This document shows, in pieces, positions 47,006-57,356 of a stretch of DNA of 64,000 nt. The notes under the pieces were generated by a model that saw nothing but the letters and a program-made list of their open reading frames with translations, did not search any database and was not told where the DNA came from. Position numbers and translations under genes: made by a program. The DNA comes from Arthrobacter sp. Hiyo4 (GTDB lineage: Bacteria > Actinomycetota > Actinomycetes > Actinomycetales > Micrococcaceae): NCBI GenBank assembly GCA_002370555.1, contig AP014718.1:3162001-3226000 (forward strand), in the 5' to 3' direction. How positions within the stretch are numbered: the first letter of the stretch is position 1; each line of letters starts with the position of its first letter.

Positions 47006-49345
47006 ATGGCGCAGCAAAAGAAACGCAGGCACCGGTTGGCCGCCGCCCTGGGAGGGGTCATCGGATTCTTTGCTGCGAGCGCCATGTGCGGCGTCCTGGC
47101 CGCAAGCCTGGTGGTCCCCGCTGTTGCGACTGTCGGCTACGGAGTCAGCACGTCCATCAGCTACTTTGAAAATCTGCCCTCGGAACTGATCGTCGCGCCG
47201 CCGTCGCAATCCACCAAAGTCCTCACCTCCGACGGCCAGCCGATCGCCACGTTCTATACCGAAAACAGGATCAGGATCCCCCTGGACCGGATATCGCCTT
47301 TTGTCCGGGACGCCATAGTGGCCATCGAGGACAGCCGCTTCTATGAACACCCGGGCATCGACCCGCAGGGGATCGTCCGGGCTGCGATCTTCAACCTGAC
47401 GAATGAGGGCAGGCAGGGCGCCTCAACTATTACCCAGCAGTACGTCACCAACGTGATCAACGAGTCCTTCGTGTCCCAGGACAAAACCGACGAGGTGATC
47501 CTCAGCGGCCAGAAGAGCATCGGGGACAAGCTCCGGGAGATGAAGCTGGCTATCGCGCTGGAGAAAAAATTCAGCAAGGACCAGATCCTCGAGGGCTACC
47601 TGAACATCGTGTTCTTCAACCGCGAGGCCTACGGAATCGAGGCGGCGGCACGCTATTTCTTCAGCACCACGGCCGCGGATCTCACCCTGCCGCAGGCTGC
47701 CCTGCTGGCCGGGCTGGTCAACAGCCCCAGCTACTACAACCCCGCGGTCAATCCGGAGCAAGCCACAGGCCGCCGGAACCAGGTTCTTTCCGAGATGCTG
47801 GCCACGGCCAAAATCACCCAGGCGGACCACGACACCGCCGCGGCCACGCCCATCGAGCTCAAGCTCAGTCCGGGGAAGCAGGGCTGCGCCCACGCCCAGA
47901 TGGCACCCTACTTCTGCGACTATATTTCGCATCTGATCCTGAACAACCCGGCCTACGGCACCACCCTGATCGAACGCGAGCGGAAGCTCTACCGGGGCGG
48001 GCTCACCATCGTCACCACGCTGGACAGCCGGCTCCAGGCGGCGGCCCAGGCGCAGGTGGACGCCACCGCCGGGGCGAATCCTGACCGCTGGGGCGCCTCC
48101 CTCGTGACGGTGCAGCCGGGCACCGGGAAAATCCTGGCCATGGCGCAGAACACGGTGTTCCTGCCGGCAGAGGGCAGGTTCGACACCCAACTGAACTTCA
48201 ATGTGGACTCCCGCGATCCGCAAGGCAATGACCTTAACGGCGCGGGCGGCTTCCAGCCAGGCTCCACCATGAAGCCCTTCACGTTCGCAGAGTGGCTGAA
48301 CGAGGGCAAGCCGCTGACCGGGGTGGTGGACGCCTCCCGCCGGGTGTATCCGCTGGGCTTCCCGTGGCGTTCCAGCTGCGGAAGGGTGCTGGGCGCCTAC
48401 AGCACGGCCCAGAACAACCCTGAGCTGGGCGCCGCCGATGACCTGCAGAATGCCGATCTGGGCTACTACCGCCCCATGCCGGTGAACTACGGGCTGTACA
48501 ACTCGATCAACACGGCCACCTTCGCCTCGGCCGCCCAGCTCGATTTCTGCGGCATCCAGAAGATGGTGGACAGCGTGGGGCTGCACAGCGGACTAGATGG
48601 CGCGCAGATCAACATGCATCAACTGGGCAATCTCCTCGGCGCCATCGGTGTCGCCCCGGTCCACCTGGCCAATGCCTTCGCCACCTTCGCCAACGACGGC
48701 CGGTACTGCGCCCCCATTGCCGTGCTTGAGGTGACGGACGTGTCGGGCGGGAAACTCCCGGGCCAGGCCAGCGAGTGCCGCGACGCCGTCAAACCTGAGG
48801 TTGCCCGGGGCGTCAACGCAGTGCTCCAGGACGTGCTGAAGGTCGGCTCCGGCGTGTGGATCAACCCCAAAATCCACACGCTGATGCCCGTTGCCGCCAA
48901 GACCGGCACGTCCAACAACAACGGCTCCACCTGGGTGGTGGGCTATACGTCGGGGCTGGCTACAGCGTCTTTCTTTGGCGACGCATTGGAGGGCCAAAAC
49001 CGCCCCGGCCAGAACGTCACCATCAACGGCCAGTTCTACCCCCGTCTTGACGGCTACATGATCGCCGGGCCGCAGTGGGTAAACTACATGCTCCAAGCCG
49101 CCCCGCTCTACCCGGCAAACCCGTTCCCGGCCCCGCCTGCATCCATGATTGCTCCGCCGAAACCGACTCCTGCGCCGGCCGCGCCGAGGCCTGCACCTGC
49201 CCCGGCACCCACCCCCGCTCCCGCTCCGGCTCCCCCGCCGGCTCCCGCGCCAGAGCCACCTCCTGTTCCCTCGCCCGTCCCGCCGCCCGTGCCAGAGATT
49301 CCGGGTATTCCGCCTCAGAACGGCTTCCCGGGCGGAAGGCGCTAG
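47006..49345 (+). CDS. Class A penicillin-binding protein (transglycosylase/transpeptidase)
   Basis: 779 residues, intact. One N-terminal membrane helix (residues 10-45). The GT51 domain has the catalytic Glu in VAIEDSRFYEHPGIDPQG and GASTITQQYV. The transpeptidase domain has SxxK in PGSTMKPFTFAEW, SxN in YNSINTATF and the KTGT motif in AAKTGTSNN. The last 90 residues are Pro/Ala-rich (PAPAPAPTPAPAPAPPPAP), probably crossing or lying in the wall. It polymerises and cross-links peptidoglycan. Confidence 0.95.
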   Translation: MAQQKKRRHRLAAALGGVIGFFAASAMCGVLAASLVVPAVATVGYGVSTSISYFENLPSELIVAPPSQSTKVLTSDGQPIATFYTENRIRIPLDRISPFVRDAIVAIEDSRFYEHPGIDPQGIVRAAIFNLTNEGRQGASTITQQYVTNVINESFVSQDKTDEVILSGQKSIGDKLREMKLAIALEKKFSKDQILEGYLNIVFFNREAYGIEAAARYFFSTTAADLTLPQAALLAGLVNSPSYYNPAVNPEQATGRRNQVLSEMLATAKITQADHDTAAATPIELKLSPGKQGCAHAQMAPYFCDYISHLILNNPAYGTTLIERERKLYRGGLTIVTTLDSRLQAAAQAQVDATAGANPDRWGASLVTVQPGTGKILAMAQNTVFLPAEGRFDTQLNFNVDSRDPQGNDLNGAGGFQPGSTMKPFTFAEWLNEGKPLTGVVDASRRVYPLGFPWRSSCGRVLGAYSTAQNNPELGAADDLQNADLGYYRPMPVNYGLYNSINTATFASAAQLDFCGIQKMVDSVGLHSGLDGAQINMHQLGNLLGAIGVAPVHLANAFATFANDGRYCAPIAVLEVTDVSGGKLPGQASECRDAVKPEVARGVNAVLQDVLKVGSGVWINPKIHTLMPVAAKTGTSNNNGSTWVVGYTSGLATASFFGDALEGQNRPGQNVTINGQFYPRLDGYMIAGPQWVNYMLQAAPLYPANPFPAPPASMIAPPKPTPAPAAPRPAPAPAPTPAPAPAPPPAPAPEPPPVPSPVPPPVPEIPGIPPQNGFPGGRR

Positions 49346-49366
49346 GGGCCTAAGACCCTGACAGCC

Positions 49367-49394
49367 GACGACGGCGGGAGGCGCCGCCGTCGTC
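49367..49394 (+). terminator. Terminator hairpin after the PBP gene
   Basis: GACGACGGCGG pairs with CCGCCGTCGTC around a six-base loop. Member of the dispersed hairpin family. Confidence 0.75.
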
Positions 49395-49431
49395 CGTTGC
49401 CCCGTCCACGCAGCTACTCTCGCCCGCTCAG

Positions 49432-50025
49432 CTAGGTGGTGCCGCGCCACAGCCGCTGCCACCAGGAGCGCTGCGGCTCCGGTTCAGGCAGGGCGTCCTG
49501 TGGGCGGGCGGCGCGGCGTTCGTGCCAGCGCGCCACCTCGGCGTCGACATCCCGCGTTTTGGTGACGACGGGAGGGCCGCCCTGGAGCTGGCGGCGGGCG
49601 TCGATCACCCGGGCATTGAAGTCGGCGAGGATGTCCCGGACCTGCTTTTCGGTGAATTGCGCGTCAAGCCGGCCGTCCAGGTCGGCGTCTTCGGTGCGGA
49701 GCAGGATGGCTTTGGGGCCCAGCCCGCTGATGTTCTCGCGCTGGATCAGGCCCTTCACCCACCAGTCAGGATCGTAGGCCTCCCCCAGCCCGGGGATGGG
49801 CTTGCCGGCGTATTTGAGGTTGTCGAATTTGCCCTGCGCCATGGCGTCCCGGATCAGGTACTCTGCCCGCCGGGCATCGTCGACCTTCTTGCGCTTGTCC
49901 CGTTCCTTGGCCTCGGCGGCCTCGATTTCGGCCTCTTCCTCGGCACTGATGCCGGCCCCGCGGTAGGAGCGCACTTCGGCAGCCCGTTCCAGCCGGCGCC
50001 TGAAGGCACTGTCTCCGCCGCCCAT
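49432..50025 (-). CDS. DUF1992 (DnaJ-C28-like) protein
   Basis: 197 residues. The conserved block reads AEYLIRDAMAQGKFDNLKYA, GKPIPGLGEAYDPDWWVKGL and IQRENISGLGPKAILLRTE, the core of DUF1992. A charged helical stretch precedes it and a Trp/Arg-rich end follows (RSWWQRLWRG). The cellular role is unknown. The start is placed at ATG 50025; a TTG ten codons upstream is possible. Confidence 0.8.
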   Translation of the reverse strand: MGGGDSAFRRRLERAAEVRSYRGAGISAEEEAEIEAAEAKERDKRKKVDDARRAEYLIRDAMAQGKFDNLKYAGKPIPGLGEAYDPDWWVKGLIQRENISGLGPKAILLRTEDADLDGRLDAQFTEKQVRDILADFNARVIDARRQLQGGPPVVTKTRDVDAEVARWHERRAARPQDALPEPEPQRSWWQRLWRGTT

Positions 50026-50129
50026 AACCCCTTCACCGCCCCCTTGCCCGTCCAACCCTTCAGACTTCCAGTATTCAGACGTGGACTGCAGGTTTCAACG
50101 GAGCTGACACCCACGGGGGGCACCACTGC

Positions 50130-51166
50130 TTATTGGAGCCCCAACGACGGCAGCTCCGTGCCGGAGACCACCACCGCGCCGCTCGCCGTCGAATCCGGGT
50201 TCAGCATCCAGCCCACCCGCTTGGCGGTGTTCAGGATCACGACGCTCTCCACGAGTTCGATCTGCGGGATTCGTTGCTGGAGGGCCAACTCGGCGTTCAT
50301 CACATCGGCCAGCGAATGCAGCCACATGAGGATGACAAAATTTGTGCTCCCTGTAGTGGACGCGCTGAGCCGGACCGTGCGGAGGCCGCGGAGTTCGGCG
50401 GCAGCAGCCTCGTGCTGGCCCGCCGGCACGTTGGCGAACCACTGGCAGCTCACCGGATAGCCGGAGAGCTTCTGTGCAATTTCGCAACGGAAGGACAGCA
50501 GCCCGCTGGCCAGCACCCTGTTAAGCTGCCGCTGGACTGTCGCCGGGCTCCTGCCCAGGCTCCGGGCGATGTCCGCGGCGCCGCCCGCCCGTCCCGCGCA
50601 AGGAACGGGATCAGGTCCAGGTGGCTGGGCGGCAGTGGAGCTCCGGTCATCGGGGCCGCCGAACCGGTGGCCCCGGGGCTGGCCAGGGCATAAAGCGCTT
50701 TTTGCTTCGCCTTGTCCAAAATGTTGAGCCGCCACGCATAGCCACCGGAATGCAGGCGGGTGCACAACGAGGTCCGGTACTTCAGCAGTCCGGGGACCTC
50801 CTTGAACCGCGGAAGCACCTCCTCCGTGAACCGGGCCAAGGTGGGCGCTATGACGGTCAGCATGAGGTCCCGGTTGCTTGCAGCTTCCTCAACTGTGACC
50901 ACTTCCGGGATCGCGGCGAGCGCCGCGGTCACGTCGTCCCGCAGCCGCATTTCGCAGTCCACGTCCACCAACGCCAGGCACATCTGCTTGGGATCGCCGA
51001 TCAGGTGGGCCGTCGTCCAGGCCGCCCCGGACAACCTCAGCCTGTCCCAGCGTGCGGCCAGTGTGGTGGCGTGCACCCCCAGCACCGTGGCCGCATCGGA
51101 CCAGCTGATCCGCGGTGCAATCTGCAGCGCGTTGATCAGGGCCAGGTCTTCCTCGCTGAGCACCAC
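50130..51166 (-). CDS. Lrp/AsnC-family regulator with two HTH-RAM units
   Basis: About 345 residues after one repair near 50600. The first unit starts VLSEEDLALINALQIAPRIS (HTH) and goes through TVEEAASNRDLMLTVIAPTL (ligand domain). The second unit has IARSLGRSPATVQRQLNRVL (HTH) and SLADVMNAELALQQRIPQIE. Such double Lrp proteins are common in actinobacteria. It is divergent from an M20 peptidase/transporter operon, its likely target. The GTG at 51166 is chosen for GGGGAG upstream; an ATG at 51259 is possible. Confidence 0.85.
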
Positions 51167-51313
51167 CTCGCCCCACTCCCCACGCTTCAGTGAATGAATC
51201 CTGCCATTTCCATCATACTTTTGATTCTTTCCAGCTATTTCGCAGCTTGTGAACCGCATCACTTCAGAATGGAAGCGGGTCACTGACCAAACGTTCAGAA
51301 ATTAGGAGAGCAG

Positions 51314-52532
51314 ATGTCGATCACCACCGACGCCAGGGAACTGCAGGGCGAGATCGCCCGGTTCCGCCACGAGCTGCATCAGGAGCCGGAGATCGGACTG
51401 AACCTCCCCCGGACCCAGGAAAAAGTCCTCAAGGCCCTCGACGGCCTACCGTTCGAAATCACTCTGGGCAAGAGCACGACGTCGGTCACCGCGGTCTTGC
51501 GCGGCTCCGCACCGCACGCATCCGCAACCAAACCAGCGGTCCTCCTGCGTGCCGACATGGACGGCCTCCCTGTCCAGGAGCGGACCGGTGCCCGGTTCTC
51601 ATCGAAGATCGACGGCGCCATGCACGCCTGCGGCCACGACCTCCACACCGCCATGCTCGCCGGAGCAGCCACGCTTTTGGCGGAGCGCCGGGACCAGCTG
51701 GCGGGCGACGTTGTGCTGATGTTCCAGCCGGGCGAGGAAGGCTTTGACGGAGCAGGCCACATGATCCGCGAGGGCGTGCTGGAGGCGCCGGGCGCCGGGT
51801 TGATGCCGCCTATGGGATGCACGTCTTTTCCGCCTTGGAGCCGCATGGCCGGTTCTGCACCAAACCAGGGGTGATGCTGAGCGCTTCGGATGCCCTGACT
51901 GTCACGGTCCTGGGCGCCGGCGGCCACGGCTCGGCCCCGCACACAGCCAAGGACCCGGTTACGGCGGCCGCAGAAATGGTGACTGCCCTGCAGGTCATGA
52001 TCACCCGCCAGTTCAACGTGTTCGATCCAGTGGTCCTGACCGTGGGCGTCCTCCAGGCCGGCACAAAACGCAACATCATTCCTGAAACGGCGCGCATGGA
52101 AGCCACCATCCGGACCTTCTCGGACGCCGCCAGGGAACGGATGATGATCGCCGTTCCCACGCTGCTGAAGGGCATTGCCGCTGCCCACGGCCTCGAGGTG
52201 GACGTAGATTACCGTCACGAGTACCCCCTCACCGTCAACGACGACGACGAGACACGCACCGCGGAGAAGACCATCGAAGACCTCTTTGGAACCTCCCGGC
52301 TCACCCGCTGGGCCACCCCGCTCAGTGGCTCTGAAGATTTTTCGAGGGTGCTGGCGGAAGTACCCGGGACGTTTATCGGGCTCAGCGCCGTCGCCCCGGC
52401 GCCGACCACACCGGGACCTCCTTCAACCACTCCCCGTACGCAGCCTTTGACGACGGAGTGCTGTCCGACGGAACCGCCCTTTACGCAGAGCTGGCTGTCT
52501 CCCGCATCGCGGCCCTGGCCTCGGCCAACTAA
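51314..52532 (+). CDS. M20-family amidohydrolase (hippurate hydrolase type)
   Basis: About 406 residues after repair. Metal ligands are in LLRADMDGLPVQE, DGAMHACGHDLHTAMLAG and MFQPGEEGFDGAGHM; the late ligand is in TPLSGSEDFSRVL. Such enzymes cleave N-acyl amino acids or hippurate. Breaks lie near 51800 and 52395. An ATTAGGAG precedes the ATG. It is followed by an MHS transporter gene, so uptake and cleavage of one substrate are likely linked. Confidence 0.9.
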
Positions 52533-52558
52533 ACTTCCCTCAATTCATGGAGCACACG

Positions 52559-53852
52559 ATGACCACTACTGCAGGCGTCCCAGCCGACGTACAGGTTCAC
52601 AAATCCCACCTGCGCACCCTCGTCGGCACCGGCATCGGCAACGCCGTTGAATGGTACGACTGGGCCATCTATGCCACGTTCTCGCCGTTCATCGCGAGCG
52701 CACTGTTCAGCAAGGCGGATCCGACGTCGGCCTTCCTCGCCACCCTGGCGATCTTCGCCGTCGGCTTTGTCGCCCGTCCGTTCGGCGGCTTCGTGTTCGG
52801 CTGGATAGGTGACCGGATCGGCCGCAAGACGTCCATGACGTTCGCGGTGGGCCTCGCCGCCCTGGGCAGCTTGATCATCGGCGTCGCCCCCACTTTCGAG
52901 GCCGTGGGGCCTTCGCCTCGGTCCTGCTGCTGGTGGCTCGGCTTATCCAGGGCCTTGCCCACGGCGGAGAGCTGCCGTCGTCTCAGACCTACCTCTCGGA
53001 GATGGCGCCCAAGGAACAGCGCGGCTTCTGGGCAACGCTCATTTATACGTCCGGCACGGTTGGCATCCTGGCCGGAACCATGCTCGGCGCCATCCTGTCC
53101 AACGTCTTGAGCACGGCCGACATGAACGCCTGGGGCTGGCGTGTGCCATTCCTTATCGGCGGCGCCATGGGCCTCTACGCCCTGTTGATGCGGGCCCGCA
53201 TGAAGGAAACGGCGGCGTTCGAAGCAGAATCGCCCAAGGAAAAGCACGAGCCGATGTGGCCACAGATCTACCAGCACCGCAAACAGGCCCTGCAGGTGAT
53301 TGGCCTGACCGTGGGCCTGACTGTGACCTACTACATCTGGGGCGTCGTGACTCCCAGCTATGCCGCGTCGGTCCTCAAGATGGACCGTGGAGAGGCCCTC
53401 TGGGCCAGCGTCATCGCCAACGTGCTGTTCATCGCCGCGCTGCCATTCTGGGGAAAACTCTCGGACCGTATCGGCCGCAAGCCCGTCATGATCATGAGCG
53501 CCGCCGGCGCCGCGCTGTTCCACTTCCCCATGACCTGGCTGCTGAAGGACTCTCCGTGGCAGCTCGCGGTCACCATGTCCGTCATGCTGTTCTTCATCGC
53601 CGGCAGCGCAGCAATCGTCCCGGCCGTATACGCCGAACTGTTCCCCACCAAGATCCGCACGGTCGGCGTGGGCGTCCCGTATTCCATCTGCGTCGCAGTC
53701 TTCGGGGTACCGCACCGTACCTTCAGGCCTGGCTTGGCTCCATCGGACAGGGCAACCTCTTCAACGTTTACGCGGTGGTCCTGCTGGCCATCAGCATCGC
53801 GTTTGTGTTCACCATCCCGGAGACGAAGGGCAAGGACCTGACACACGCCTAA
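52559..53852 (+). CDS. MHS-family MFS transporter
   Basis: About 431 residues after repair. Twelve helices. MHS hallmarks are GTGIGNAVEWYDWAIYAT at the start, GWIGDRIGRKTSM in loop 2-3, QGLAHGGELPSSQTYLSEM, and GKLSDRIGRKPVMI. The end IPETKGKDLTHA is typical. Breaks lie near 52908 (GGGG) and 53708. The ATG at 52559 is chosen because GGAG lies eight bases upstream. It probably imports an organic acid or N-acyl amino acid for the M20 enzyme. Confidence 0.9.
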
Positions 53853-53873
53853 GCATCAGCACCCACAACAGAA

Positions 53874-53921
53874 GGGGGCGTACGACGGCGGGACGTCCCG
53901 CCGTCGTACGCCCCCCTTTTT
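53874..53921 (+). terminator. Strong terminator, perfect 42-base palindrome
   Basis: GGGGGCGTACGACGGCGGGAC and its exact complement (53874-53915), then CTTTTT. It carries the GACGGCGGGA core of the hairpin family. Confidence 0.93.
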
Positions 53922-53943
53922 GCGTGAAAACCGTCAGCGCTAC

Positions 53944-54439
53944 TCAGGCTCGGGCGTGTTCGGCGAGCAGCGCGTCGATCTGGCCGGCAGCCTCCTTCAT
54001 GCCTTCCTCCATGCCCATCTTGACCATTTCTTCCATCTGCTCTTCGGAGTCGAACGTGGACATGATGGTCATCCGGGTGCGGCCACCGAGATCCTCGAGG
54101 TCAACAGCGGCATGGGCACTGCCCATGGCATCCACGGGCGCTCGGGTTTCGTCAGCGAAGCCGTCATCAAATTCGAGCTTGCGCGGCGCATCGATGGTTC
54201 TGAATTTCCACCAGCCCCGGGGCTTCTCGCCTTCGGGCGTGGTCATGTAATAATCGGCCTTCCCCCGGGCTGGAAGTCGAACCGGTCAAACGTGGCCGGA
54301 TAGTTGGGCGGACCCCACCAGCGCTCCAGCTGGCGGGGTCTTCCCAGATCTGCCAGACCTGCTCGACGCCGGCGTCGAACTCGGCCACGAGGGTGAAGCT
54401 GAGCGCTTCGAGATTCTTGGTGGAACTGATAACAGGCAT
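53944..54439 (-). CDS. SRPBCC/AHSA1 domain protein
   Basis: About 166 residues after repair. Start MPVISSTKNLEALSFTLVAE, then DAGVEQVWQIWEDP, the AHSA1 helix-grip fold, and DLGGRTRMTIMSTFDSEEQM near the end. Breaks lie near 54335 and 54265. It follows an ArsR-type regulator on the same strand, a very common pair in actinobacteria. The ligand is unknown. Confidence 0.87.
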
Positions 54440-54451
54440 TGCAAAACTTTC

Positions 54452-54784
54452 CTATCCTTCAGCCAGAATGTCCGCGATCCGCCCGGCACGCTGCCGCCAG
54501 ATCACCTCATACTCATCGAGCAGCCGGCGGGCTTTCTGCAGTCCTTCGCGGTTACCCCGCACGATCTGCTCCCTTCCGCGCTTCTCCTTTGTTACCAGGG
54601 AAGCCCGCTCCAACACCGCCACGTGCTTCTGGACGGCGGCGAAACTCATGGCGTAGAGGGCGGCGAGGCCGGAGACGGAATATTCCGCCACGGTCACGCG
54701 CCGGACAATGTCCCGCCGCGTGGCGTCCGCGAGGGCCTGGAACAGGCGGTCAACGTCCGCATCCCTGAGCTGATCTACAACCAT
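54452..54784 (-). CDS. ArsR-family regulator
   Basis: 110 residues. Winged HTH with LFQALADATRRDIVRRVTV, VSGLAALYAMSFAAVQKHVA and LERASLVTKEKRGREQIV. It lacks the Cys metal sites of ArsR/SmtB. The start is placed at ATG 54784, which lies inside an inverted repeat; a TTG four codons upstream is possible. First gene of the pair with the SRPBCC protein. Confidence 0.88.
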   Translation of the reverse strand: MVVDQLRDADVDRLFQALADATRRDIVRRVTVAEYSVSGLAALYAMSFAAVQKHVAVLERASLVTKEKRGREQIVRGNREGLQKARRLLDEYEVIWRQRAGRIADILAEG

Positions 54785-54793
54785 TTGGTTGTA
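54776..54793. promoter_or_regulatory. Inverted repeat over the ArsR start codon
   Basis: TACAACCA-N2-TGGTTGTA, perfect 8-bp arms covering the start. Probable autoregulatory operator. Confidence 0.65.
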
Positions 54794-54838
54794 CAATATA
54801 CCCGGGGCGGAAGGGTGTCAAGGCTTAAATGCGGTCCG

Positions 54839-54895
54839 CGAGATGGCATTTCACGGCAGTTCCGCCGGTCAACATTGCCGCGAAATGCCATCTCG
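54839..54895. repeat. Long inverted repeat (20-bp arms)
   Basis: Arms 54839-54858 and 54876-54895 match at 19 of 20 positions (CGAGATGGCATTTCACGGCA against its complement), with a 17-base loop. It lies between the ArsR promoter and tspO. It does not look like a normal terminator for either gene. Confidence 0.75.
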
Positions 54896-54967
54896 AGGAG
54901 ACCCTGACGGAAACCTCCGCGGCCTCCGGGTTTGACGCGGGTGCCCGCCATTGCCCACAGTGGGTCA

Positions 54968-55509
54968 GTGCCTGTCACTATCCCTACCCATACCCCGGAT
55001 CCGGCTGTCCCGGACGGACCATCAGCATGGCGGCAGTTCGCCGCCCTGATCGGTTTCCTCGCGCTCTCGTGGTCCGTGTCGTTCGTGGGGTCACTCCCGA
55101 TCCGGGCGGCTGCCGGCGGCTGGTACGCCCAGGCGGACAAAGCCCCCTGGACGCCTCCCGGGCTGATGTTCACGGCGGTCTGGCTGGTCCTGTACGCGGC
55201 AATGGCCGTGGCGGCCTGGCTGGTGTGGCGGCAGCGGCGCCTCCCGCGCCGCCGCGCACTCAGGCTCTACGGGCTCCAGCTGGCCCTGAACCTGCTCTGG
55301 CCCATGACGTTCTTCGGCCTGTATCCCTTGCTGGGGACCGCGGCACTCTGGCTGGCCCTGGCCGTCCTCGCGGCCCTCATCCTCACAGCGGCCCTGACGG
55401 TTCTGCGCTTCGGGCCATCAGCCCAACGGCCGGACTGCTGATGCTGCCGAACGTCTCGTGGCTGGTGTTTTCGGCGTCCCTGAACCTTTACGCCGCCGCC
55501 AGTAACTAA
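54968..55509 (+). CDS. TspO/MBR family membrane protein
   Basis: About 180 residues after one repair near 55425. Five helices with the TspO pattern: FVGSLPIRAAAGGWYAQADK, APWTPPGLMFTAVWLVLYAA, and LALNLLWPMTFFGLYPLLG with the conserved Trp, ending VSWLVFSASLNLYAAASN. Binds porphyrin or other tetrapyrrole-like ligands in characterised members. The start is uncertain; GTG 54968 is used. Confidence 0.83.
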
Positions 55510-55674
55510 GGCCGGTCCGGGCGTGTAATCGCTCACACTTTCGGCTTTTCGGTTGCAAACCGCTGCGGCCACCATGAACCATGAGATCGGGACCTCGTTC
55601 CCGCACTACCAAGATCAGCAATCCTCACCGACGAGGATGCGGCCCCCTCAAAGATGACGTGGAGCCGTCAACTG

Positions 55675-55892
55675 CATGAGCGAAAGTACTGACAATGACG
55701 TTTGATAACACTGACTCCATCACGCTGAAAATCTGGGACAGGTCTGCCATTGAACACACCCTCGAGGGCATTGTGCATGACCTCTCAGTCAAGGCGAACA
55801 CCACCAAATGCCGCATTGCGGTCCAGTGCAGCGGCCCCAACACTTTCACGGTCAGCGTCCGTGGCCAGGAACGCCAGCTCGCCACCGTCTGA
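55675..55892 (+). CDS. Small hypothetical protein
   Basis: 65-72 residues. The reading frame from ATG 55695 gives MTFDNTDSITLKIWDRSAIE and ends VSVRGQERQLATV. An upstream ATG at 55675 reads MSESTDNDV in another frame and would join the same protein if one base were added near 55703; it has GGAG upstream. No family recognised. It ends before a strong terminator. Confidence 0.6.
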
Positions 55893-55909
55893 TCGGTTCA
55901 CGGCTACGA

Positions 55910-55959
55910 ACGGAAGCGGACGACGGCGGGAGGTTCCCGGCGTCGTCCGCTTCCGTTTT
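55910..55959 (+). terminator. Terminator with extended stem
   Basis: ACGGAAGCGGACGACG pairs with CGTCGTCCGCTTCCGT (one inner mismatch further in), then TTT. Member of the hairpin family. Confidence 0.88.
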
Positions 55960-55976
55960 GCTTCCGGCTGACAGCC

Positions 55977-56659
55977 TTACGCGGTGGCCTGGCGCCTCAC
56001 CATCTCGTTGATCCAGCTCGGCGCGAACGGCGAGGTGCAGTTCGGGGGCGTGGGGTAGTCCTTGAGGACCTCGAGCCGTTCGCCGATATCGAGCGCCCGG
56101 GCTCGGTGCTCGGCGTGCTCGATCCCGATGAAGGCCAGCGTGTGGTTCATCGCCCACTGCAGCCGGTCCGGGCGTCCTTCATCTCGGCTTCGATGGTGTC
56201 CAGCAGCCCCGGGAGGTCGAGCCCTGCGGGCTTTTTCGCCACCCGCTCACTGGTCAGGGCCCAGCCGGCGCTGGCGACCACCGGATCCGGGTCCGCAGTC
56301 CAGGCCACCCGGAGGTCCTCCGCGTGCGGGCTCTTTTTCACCACGTAGTTCACGAGCCAGTCGTGCACCTTGGGTGCCCGGGCCTCGCGCAGCATGGTGT
56401 CCAGCTCGTTGCGTTCGAAGGCCTTGGGCCGGCAGATCAGCAGCGCCACCAGCCTCGCCGCGGTGTCGTCCGTGGCCCAGAGCTCGCGCGCGAATTCCTG
56501 CTGGGTCTTCAGCCGCTTTGCCACGGCGCGGAGCTTGGTCAGGTTCACCCCGTGGTCATCGCCGCGTTTCTCGTTCGCTCCGCGCATCTTCGGGTCTTCA
56601 AGTACGGCCAGCTCGGCCATCACGTCGCCCAGCAGCCCGGCCGTCATCGTCTCCGGCAT
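55977..56659 (-). CDS. DNA alkylation repair protein, AlkD-like
   Basis: About 228 residues after one repair near 56170. HEAT-like helices: TKLRAVAKRLKTQQEFAREL, ATDDTAARLVALLICRPKAF, ARAPKVHDWLVNYVVKKSPH and VASAGWALTSERVAKKP. Matches the AlkD family of alkylpurine glycosylases; the second such protein in the window (the other is at 22.4 kb). The start at ATG 56659 has GAAAGGG upstream. Confidence 0.85.
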
Positions 56660-56723
56660 TGTCACCCTTTCGGTCACCTACTTGTGGGTTCCAGCCTACG
56701 GCCGCTGGCGGGTTTGCAGCAGA

Positions 56724-57292
56724 TTACCGGCCGCCGGTGGAGGCCCAGGAGCCGAGTGGCTGCTCCGCCACTTCCGTGTCGTCTTCTTCGGTCCCGCACG
56801 GCACAAACCCGCGGGACTGGTAGTTTGCCAGGGCCGCCGGACCGTCCAAGGTGCAGGTGTGGACCCAGACGCGGGACACCTGCGGGAGGTGGAAGCGCTG
56901 GGTCAGCGACCATGCGGCCGTGATGCCGTGTTCCAGCAGCCGGCCGCCGAGACCCCGCCCAATGGCCTGCTCGGAGAGGCCGAAGTACCTGATCTCGACG
57001 TGCGTGGCATCCCCTATAACGACCGGCTGAAGGTGGACATAGCCCACGGCACGCCTTCCCCATAGAGGACCCAGAATTCCGTCCCCGGCACCGCGAGCTC
57101 CTCCGCCCACTGCCGCCGCGTCCACTCAAGCCGATCCGTCCAGTGCCACGGCCCGCCCACCAGGCCATAGAGGAACCGGGCGAACTCCGGAGTGACCCCA
57201 ACAGCGCGGTCCAGCCGCGCGTCCTCCGGCAACGGGCGCGCCGTCCAGGCTGGCGGCTGGAGCATCTGGAGCGTGGTGGTGGTGACTTTCAT
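56724..57292 (-). CDS. GNAT-family acetyltransferase
   Basis: About 190 residues after one repair near 57055. The acetyl-CoA binding motif is IRYFGLSEQAIGRGLGGRLL, with VWVHTCTLDGPAALANYQSRG before the end, typical of N-acetyltransferases. The substrate is unknown. Confidence 0.87.
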
Positions 57293-57356
57293 GGACGGCT
57301 AAAACCTTTCGATCCCGACAGTCCGTCAATCCTATTTGAGACCGAAAGTACGGCGT

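Noticed and set aside
55695..55892. Riboswitch or sRNA before the small gene at 55.7 kb
   Set aside because: No conserved riboswitch core or paired elements could be made out beyond the terminator at the end.
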